A DNA stretch of 64,000 nt from Melampsora larici-populina 98AG31. Its lineage: Eukaryota; Basidiomycota; Pucciniomycetes; Pucciniales; Melampsoraceae. The position numbers and the translations under genes were made by a program. The stretch covers positions 146,105-210,104 of the forward strand of contig NW_006768776.1 in assembly GCF_000204055.1 (NCBI RefSeq). The letters run 5' to 3'. Within the stretch, counting starts at the first letter, position 1, and each line of letters starts with the position of its first letter. The notes below the pieces were generated by a model. It saw only the letters and a program-made list of their open reading frames with translations, searched no databases and was not told where the DNA came from. Positions 57,742-64,000 of this stretch are shown in pieces.

Positions 57742-59061
57742 TCATCTCCTGGCTGCTCTGTTCCGTCGGTCTATAGCCCATAACAGGTCTTTAGCTTCTT
57801 TCAACTCGTCTTTGGCGTACTCTTTGAGGTAAACATCTATCGCGTCTGATTTCCAGCGGCCTTGTTCCATTATTCTCTCTTTTTTCCAACCTAAATTCCA
57901 CTTTAGAGACGCTCCCCCTACCCTGAAGGAGTGGCTGGACCAGGCACCCAGTTTGACCCCACTCTTCCCCCCATCTTTCCTCTAGGTACTCCATGAACAC
58001 CTTCTTCAAGATTGGCAACCTCTTGTTCCCTGACTTGTAACCGAACAGCACCTCATCTTGCCCGAAGGGTTGGTTCCGATCGAGGAGGCGCTCCAGTGCT
58101 GCCACCGGGTCGAGCACAAATCATTGGGATGGTATTCGTATTGTTTGCGACTCTTCCGGTTTGGCGGTTTTTGCTTTCCACAGGGTCAGGACTGCCACCT
58201 TCTTTTCGCCTTGACCTTCAAATGTGAGGTCCCTCCTAGTTAACATTCCTTCTCTCCTGTTTGTCCTAGTGAGCTCTCCCAGCCTCATCATACCCCAAAA
58301 AGCTACGAGAGCTGTAATTACGATTGTTTCTTCCTTGTCTGATTTTCCTGCGAGGTCACAGACTAACCCGATGAGTTCTCTGACCTGAATAGGTTGCTTC
58401 TCTTTGATTGCTTCTTTCTTTGTTTCTTCCTTTGATTTGAGTCCCGCTTGTTCTTCCGCTCTTTCACAAGCTCTCATCAAAGCCTCACAGCCAGCATATT
58501 TGGCTCGGAGCCAAAAATCCGAGGATTCCTCGGATTCTGACTCCGAGTTAACCCCTATCCGAGGATCCAATCCGAGGCAACGGCCAGGGCCAACATTTGC
58601 CTCGGAATTAGCCCTTGGGTGCCCTTTTCCTCGGGGGCGCTGTCCGAGGACTCCATGGACGTTTGTCTCCGAGCCAAATATGCTGGCAGTGCCTTCACCA
58701 TCCGCTGATTTAGGTCGGGGGGCGTTAGCTTGATGGCCATCTGCCATGCTACCAGTCCAGCTAGGTACTTTTCGATTGTCTTTGCTCGTATTGTTCTTTT
58801 TGCTGACAAATCCTTCTCTGCAATTGACTCACCCGCCCACACGATAAAGCCATAGATATCTTCCGCTTGTACGGGGATGGCCGAATCCCAGTCTTTCCCC
58901 TCGCTTTCGATATACTCTTTAAACTTTGTTACCGCGCTCCAATACCCCTGCAAAGTCAACAATGCCCACAAGCCGCTCACCATATGCCTCGCAATTTGCT
59001 TCGTCTTGTCGTCTGCGATCTCGTCTTCGATCCTTGCGAAGTTTGGACGGTGAGGTGTCAT
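57742..59061 (-). pseudogene. Tyrosine recombinase of Ngaro copy 2, broken
   Basis: The ATG at 59061 starts MTPHRPNFARIEDEIADDK. GYWSAVTKFKEYIES and IYGFIVWAGES match copy 1. The frame is broken by the 206-bp MITE at 58486-58691, by TGA at 58123-58121 (CGA expected, before the FVLDPVAALER motif) and by a frameshift near 57950, after which SHSFRVGGASLKW reads in another frame. R in GMMRLGELTR, H and R in HSFR, and Y in DVYLKEY are all still present. No intron lies where copy 1 has one. The stop is TGA at 57744-57742. Confidence 0.88.
58486..58691. mobile_element. CACTA-like MITE, 206 bp, CCT duplication
   Basis: The left end CACAGCCAGCATATTTGGCT and the reverse of the right end CACTGCCAGCATATTTGGCT share one mismatch and extend through CGGAG. 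CCT is duplicated on both sides (58483-58485, 58692-58694), and removal restores the recombinase reading VKALMRACERAEEQ. CACTG ends, a 3-bp duplication and many subterminal TCCGAG/CTCGGA words fit the CACTA (EnSpm) superfamily. Confidence 0.88.
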
Positions 59062-59153
59062 TTCTGTACTCTACGTTGGTTGGCCGTCTACTGACTGGAT
59101 TCATGGTCAATATGTGTTTTCCTGTCACTCTGATGTCGATGAACCTCGGCTAC

Positions 59154-60884
59154 TTACAGTTGTTCAGGTGTGGTGCTCTTCGAGAGGGGCACTTCTGATG
59201 CTTCGATGAAGGGTTTCAGGTCCTCCGGCACGTCTACTTGCAGTCTCTCAGCGTCTTGCTTCCCAACTCTAATTCCTCTTGATAAGTCGTCTGCGTCGTT
59301 GTTTGATAAGCTGACTCTCTTTTCCTCCAGGTCACAATCTAACTCCGCCAGTCTCCTCTGTATCTTTCTCCACTCTAGGTTTACTGTGATGTGTCTCGAC
59401 TTGAGGTTTTGGACCACCCCTTCTGTGGTGGTGTTGTCCGTCAGGAACTGGAATCTCTTACCCCTTACATCCACCATTCTTGCCAGCATCTCGAGTCCAA
59501 GCCTGACTGCTATAGTCTCAGCCCAGGCTATGTTACGCCTTATGCCGTTAGCTTCCTCATCGCTCCACCCTTCTTTCAGCCGCCACTGGGCCCACCTGTC
59601 GCCTATGATCAACCTGATGCCGTGGCTCGTTGCCGCGTCCCCAACCCACCCTGCATCAATCGACTCTCTCTTCGGAATCAGTTTGTGGTTCTTGAAGTCT
59701 TTCAGGACGCGTTTCCACTCCATCAGGTCCTCTCTGACGCTTGTCGGCATCTTTCGCAGTGCCCGCTTCTCTATCCAGGTGGCCAGCCAGTGATCAAGGC
59801 CTGTGTTGAAGCATCTCATTTGCGGAACCATGTTCGTTACATGTGACAACCTACCTCTTAATTTTTCTATCTCCTTGAAGGTGTGTGAGTCGGTTTTGTT
59901 TATTACCTCGTCGACTTGCTGTTTTTGTTCCGCTAGCTTTTCCTCGGGAAGTCTCACTGACTTATCGTTGCCGTTCCAGATAAAGCCAATATACTTCTGT
60001 TTGGTCGCAAATTCCGCATATTTGCCTTTGTTGGTTTTCACCCCTAGGAAGGCACTTTGACTAACTACGTCTTCCATCGTTGTCTTGTTACCTCCGTTGA
60101 CTCTTTTGATGAACAGGTTGTCATCAACCCATTGGAACACTTCGTCAAAACCAAAGTGAGCTTTCATTATATCCTTCCAGGCGTCGGCTGGGCCACCAAA
60201 ACTGCCACAGCCTGCCACGCCTCCGAACGACACCCTCGTATCTAGGATGATAAGGTTGTCGTTCGTCCGTAACATCAGGAACCTCCATTGGTTGGGATTT
60301 GTTGGGATCTGGCGGTATGCCTTTTCCCAGTCGAAGATCCCCAGGAGCAGATCTCCGTCCGTGTTTGCGAAGAACATTGCCACCCGGGCAAAATCGTCCC
60401 AGGTGGTCTTGAATTTGTTCTTATCGACGTAGGAGTTGACGGAAGGTATGTTGTCCTTGTGTTTCGGAAACAATAGGTCATTGATGATTTGTTTCGATCC
60501 GTCTCCGTTCGTTACTACCCCCATCGGGCTGGTCCTGAAGAACCCCAGCTTCTTTAGCACCTCTTCCTCCGTGGACGGGCCGCGCATCCTCCCTGCGGTC
60601 AGTTCTTTCTGCAGCTTCTCCATTATGATCTCGTGGGACTCATTGGACCGGTCGTGGTTTGGTGGAGAGTAGAACCTCATCCCTTCCAACATGTGCTCAG
60701 GGATGCCCTGGTCAAAACCTGTCTTGAATCCTTCTAGTATACTTCTATGCTTCTCCATCAGATCCAGCTGTTTTAGCATCTCCTCCCACTTCCCCAGGTT
60801 CATTTTGCAAGTTACAGACGTTGGCCAATCTCTGTTGGGTTTTAAGCTGGTTTTTGATGACCTGTCTTCACTCATGGGTTTCAC
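59154..60884 (-). CDS. RT and RNase H of Ngaro copy 2 (intact frame)
   Basis: The frame is open for 576 codons; the first ATG is at 60875 (MSEDRSSKTS), and 60884 is GTG. The frame also reads upstream through an acidic stretch, so an upstream exon is possible. RT motifs: LGFFRTSPMG, IFDWEKAYRQIP, SFGGVAGCGSFGGPAD, QWVDDNLF. RNase H motifs: GDAATS, WAETIAVRLGLE, TDNTTTE, NDADDLSR. No stop interrupts it, unlike copy 1. It ends with TAA (59156-59154), 93 bp before the recombinase ATG. Confidence 0.92.
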   Translation of the reverse strand: MKPMSEDRSSKTSLKPNRDWPTSVTCKMNLGKWEEMLKQLDLMEKHRSILEGFKTGFDQGIPEHMLEGMRFYSPPNHDRSNESHEIIMEKLQKELTAGRMRGPSTEEEVLKKLGFFRTSPMGVVTNGDGSKQIINDLLFPKHKDNIPSVNSYVDKNKFKTTWDDFARVAMFFANTDGDLLLGIFDWEKAYRQIPTNPNQWRFLMLRTNDNLIILDTRVSFGGVAGCGSFGGPADAWKDIMKAHFGFDEVFQWVDDNLFIKRVNGGNKTTMEDVVSQSAFLGVKTNKGKYAEFATKQKYIGFIWNGNDKSVRLPEEKLAEQKQQVDEVINKTDSHTFKEIEKLRGRLSHVTNMVPQMRCFNTGLDHWLATWIEKRALRKMPTSVREDLMEWKRVLKDFKNHKLIPKRESIDAGWVGDAATSHGIRLIIGDRWAQWRLKEGWSDEEANGIRRNIAWAETIAVRLGLEMLARMVDVRGKRFQFLTDNTTTEGVVQNLKSRHITVNLEWRKIQRRLAELDCDLEEKRVSLSNNDADDLSRGIRVGKQDAERLQVDVPEDLKPFIEASEVPLSKSTTPEQL

Positions 60885-60954
60885 AGGTCTCTCTCCTTTT
60901 TCGACCTCACCCGTCGTTCCGCTAGGTTCAGTTGCTTTGTCTTCTTCTAGGTGA

Positions 60955-61387
60955 CCCCTGGTTTTTTTTTTTTTTTGGACAAGCGTTGGTCATCATCAAC
61001 AATGGTTGTTATGCAGCAGGTACGAGGGACGGGAGTACGTGGACGGGGTTACGTAGATGGGGGAGTTTAAGTTCGAGCGCATTGCTTGGTGGGCTTATTC
61101 CACCCGGGGGGGTGTCTATGTACACTGGATTGCTCTCGTGTTTGACTTTGGAACATAACACATCCGATTCAATTCATTACGGCAGCGTTCTCTGGTGTGC
61201 AGACATAGGCTCTAGGACAACGATTATATATATATATCAATCGGACTGCTTCGCCTCTATCTACCCTTATCCTCTCTCTCTCTACCTCGTTCACTGGGGG
61301 GGGTTCTTATTTCAGGTGTGAATTGGAGAAGCATCAGGAGGGTTGAACTGGTGCCGGGGGGGGAGTGAGATAGGAGGGGGCGTGTCC
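60955..61387. other. Spacer between Ngaro copy 2 gag and RT genes
   Basis: It contains a T tract of about 15 at 60961-60976, a TATATATATA stretch near 61230 and G-runs near 61100, 61296 and 61358. No gene is seen. The corresponding spacer in copy 1 (50319-50726) is shorter. Confidence 0.5.
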
Positions 61388-63710
61388 TTACCAGCTTTGC
61401 TTGTGGCTGCCGTTTTGCCTGTTGACAACTGTCAGGGCTCCGCTCTGGCCACTGCTCCCTTGTTTTGGCACGACTGCAAGTTGGTTTTGCCGCTCTGACG
61501 TGTTGCTCGGTCCTCCTTGGTTATAGCTGGGGTTGTAGGTGTTTCCGTACGCGGTCGTCCCATACGACATCGGCGGTCCGTAACCAAGGTTGTACCCGCT
61601 GTGGGGGGCACCATACTGCTGGAAACTTCCGCTGTAGCTGCCGTTTCCGTTATGGAAGTTGTTGCTGGCTGGGTTCCGGTTAGGGTAGTAGTTCCCGTTT
61701 GATGAGTTGTGAGTCCAACTGTTGTTGTCTCTGATCCACGGTCTTCTTCGTGCGAAGTTGTTGTGACTATCAGTGCGTTGCTGATTGTTGTTTCTGTTTT
61801 TGTTGTTACGTCTAGAGTTTGCTGTGTTCTTCCATCCACCGTTCTTGCCGCTTGCAGTTGCAAAGTCTCTCTTCAGAGGCAGCCTCTCTCTCGGGTTCGA
61901 GTGATCCGGTTCTCCGGCTGACGTGGCGTACGGATTTTCTGCGTAGGCTCGTTCTCCTAGCGATTAAGCCTTGTCCTTGGCTGCACGCAAGATGTCTTGA
62001 TGCAAAATCCCGGCGTTGCTCATCTGCCGTTTCTTGTTGGTTCCAATTCTGTTTTGCATGACTAATTTTCGTAATTTGATGCAGTACCGTAGTGCAATCA
62101 TCCAGCAGGATGTGGATCTTCTGATGTCCGCTACAATCGCTTTATGCTTTTGGAACATCTCCGCTGACCTCTTCATGTGGTAGAATTCGTCGACGTATCT
62201 GATGAACAAGTCTATGCAATCCATCCATTCGCCGTAAGAAAGGAGGAGCTTGTCTCGTGGTGTTAGACCTGAGTACATTGGCACGTCATCCCCCTCTTGT
62301 AACTCCTTTACTGACTTCACTTTCTTTAATCCAGCCTTTTCGATGTCTCTATCAATCCAGTCTGCGTTGAACACCGTTAGAGGTACGTAGGCCGTCAATT
62401 TTGTCATACGTTGGTGGAAACTATTGGATAGTTTCAGTAAGTTGTTGTTGGATAATTCTTGGTCGTCTACAAATACGATTTCTTTCTCAGGGTCTGTTAG
62501 GTTCCCTTCTTCTTCTGACGATGACTCTACGGGTCTCTCCTTCTTTTTTGAGCCCGAGTTCTGCTGGTTTCCTCTTACTGACAGGTTTGCGGTTCTGATG
62601 CGGGCAGAGCTGAGCGCTTGATTTCGGTGCCTGGGTTTGTCCTCCCGTGAGGATTTTGCACCCGTACCGGTTGTGTCCCTCCTGTCGACTAGCTCTTCTA
62701 GGAACTCGTCGTCTTGTATCAAGGACTCGGTTCGTGGTCTCCGGTCGCGATGGTGGTTGAGTTCCGTGTCGCGGTTTTCTCTTCTGCCTCTTGACTCTTC
62801 CGGATCAAATGGAATCTGTCCGTATGTCGCGCGAAAGGCATGCAGCATCGTTCTCCCTAGGAGTGGGTCTTGGTTGTCGTATGCGTTTACGATGGTTCGC
62901 CACCAGCGTTACGACTCTCCAGCATGGCGTCTGTACGGGGTGTAGATCACGTGTCTTGTTAGTTCCCATTCTTTCTGCTCGGGACTTCTTCTCTTCGATT
63001 TTCTTAACGAAATCACTCTTTCTTAGGATGGGCCGTTCAACATCTCAACTGCTGCCTCCTGTATGGGCTTTCCTGACGTCACTGGGTACGGTCTCATCTA
63101 CGTCACCCCCCCTCAACGTCGTGGACAATTGGGGGCTATTAGTTACGGATGGGCACATCGACATCCTGTACACCTATTGACGGTCACTTCAATGTCTGTC
63201 TTCTTGACGGTCACTTCAACGTCTGCATACCTGACGGTCACTTCAACGTCTATCTTCAGGTACATTCACGTACATGGTTTTTGTGATTTCATGGAAGGCA
63301 TCATGACCAGGGAAAGGGGCTGATGGAGTTTGTGGATTCGTAAAGTAATCTTCTTACCTTGGTTAGGGTCCCTTTCTGTGTTTATTACCCCCCTACGACT
63401 CCTCCTCCTCCGTTGTCTCCCTTCTTGGTAGTCTCTCTACTCCTTCTCTTGGGTCCGCTCGCGGGTTGGTCTGTGTAGACTTCGCGCTCCGGGCTGATTT
63501 GTCTCCGCTAGCGTTTTCCGGTGGCTCGTTGAAGTCGTTCTGGGGATCATCATCATCTTGGTGTGTGTAGTCCACGTAGGGTTGATCCGTGTTGTTTGCG
63601 TCTTCTCTGTTCCTTGATCTGTTCCTTGTGCTGGGACCAGACTCTCCGTTAATTAGAGCGATTTCAGCCAGTCTTCTCGATTGTGCTAGTTCTTCTGCCA
63701 ACGTTACCAT
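61388..63710 (-). pseudogene. Gag-like ORF1 of Ngaro copy 2
   Basis: The first part starts at ATG 63710 (MVTLAEELAQSRRLAEIALI) and stops at 63393. The main part runs from about 62905 to 61388. The conserved block includes FHQRMTKLTAYVPLTVF and YGEWMDCIDLFIRYVDEFYH. RYCIKLRKLVMQ is continuous at the place where copy 1 has an 80-bp intron. A single TAA at 61966-61964 replaces a Glu codon, and a second TAA lies near 62909. The tail is Asn/Gly/Tyr-rich. The N-terminal piece is homologous to ORF1 exon 1 of copy 1. Confidence 0.78.
63178..63262. repeat. Three-unit minisatellite, about 27-29 bp period
   Basis: GACGGTCACTTCAAYGTCTG-type units occur three times between the two parts of ORF1 in Ngaro copy 2. 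In the element's sense strand they read GACGTTGAAGTGACCGTCA. It lies where an intron would be expected by analogy with copy 1. Confidence 0.85.
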
Positions 63711-63929
63711 CTTGTTGTACTTCCTTGCTTCGTAAGCGTATTTGAAAGGATTGATATATTTGGTAGAAATGAAATGAAAGCAGAAGGTTGGGTGAATCGA
63801 GTTCTTGACTATGCGGGACGAGGACAGACGTGCGAGAGGGTGTGAGGATGGAGGGAAATCTTCTCCATCTCCACAGGTGTGAACCTTCTCCTTGGAAGGT
63901 TCCCTCTCGGCACAAGCATGTATGCTTAT

Positions 63930-64000
63930 AGTCTGACACAACCCGCCTCTCAGTCATGGAACTCGTCGCCATGTCGTCCCTTGGATGGCGTCCCCAAAGA
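63930..64000 (-). repeat. Probable A1 repeat of Ngaro copy 2 (cut by window end)
   Basis: The minus strand reads CATCCAAGGGACGACATGGC, then TTCCATGACTGAGAGG and TATAAGCATAC. It parallels A1 of copy 1 (CAACCAAGGCACGACTTGGT, TCCATGACTGAGGG, ATGCTTATAG). Confidence 0.55.

Larger units (their letters stand above)
57742..64000 (-). mobile_element. Second Ngaro-type retrotransposon, reverse orientation, partial in window
   Basis: Gene order on the minus strand is gag-like (63710 to 61388), RT/RNase H (60884 to 59154) and tyrosine recombinase (59061 to 57742), as in the first copy but clearly diverged at protein level. At 63930-64000 the minus strand resembles repeat A1 of copy 1 (CCATGACTGAG and TATGCTTATAG phrases), so the 5' end lies at or just past the window edge. 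Confidence 0.88.

Noticed and set aside
1..64000. CRISPR arrays, operons, prokaryotic promoters
   Set aside because: No regularly spaced repeats and clear eukaryotic introns throughout; the short tandem repeats seen have only two or three units.

Overview
The window reads as AT-rich, repeat-dense chromosomal DNA of a filamentous basidiomycete, probably a rust fungus (Pucciniales). The reasons are short GT-AG introns of about 50-90 bp in every host gene, a Con7-type C2H2 regulator, an Rgd1-like F-BAR/RhoGAP protein, a small Cys-rich secreted protein, a rust-style hAT transposase relic, and Ngaro, Tc1/mariner and Ty3/Gypsy elements. The rust assignment is inference; fungus is well supported. 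There are no CRISPR arrays, rRNA genes or convincing tRNA genes.

Host genes are few: a five-exon Con7-like transcription factor (220-2099, +), a nine-exon multi-pass membrane protein of unknown function (29750-32630, -), a 5' aquaporin-like remnant (35741-36183, +), a small secreted Cys-rich protein (37955-38233, -) and an eight-exon F-BAR + RhoGAP gene (40551-43921, -). I derived exon limits from reading-frame phase and GT/AG sites; no transcript evidence was available.

The rest is mostly mobile DNA, often nested. From 6.2 to 15 kb there are decayed dispersed repeats, a fold-back pair, a hAT pseudogene and two MITEs of one family. From 15.1 to 23.4 kb a Ty3/Gypsy element (16010-22745, one 1754-codon gag-pol frame) lies inside a Harbinger-type TIR element (15326-23082, TTA target duplication). 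That element in turn splits an older repeat, whose unsplit relative is present at 26.0-26.7 kb in the opposite orientation. That relative carries its own 162-bp MITE (26291-26452).

From 45.4 to 54.8 kb lie a GC-rich MITE with an 8-bp duplication, a Harbinger-type MITE with TTA duplication, and a 1.3-kb Tc1/mariner element (46664-54836). The Tc1 transposase gene is split by a complete 6841-bp Ngaro-type tyrosine-recombinase retrotransposon (47743-54583) with diagnostic split direct repeats A1-B1-A2-B2 and no target duplication. From 57.7 kb to the window end lies a second, diverged Ngaro element in reverse orientation, with an intact RT/RNase H frame and a tyrosine-recombinase gene broken by a CACTA-like 206-bp MITE, a stop and a frameshift. 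The first Ngaro copy has apparent spliceosomal introns in gag and recombinase genes; the second lacks them at two of the same places.
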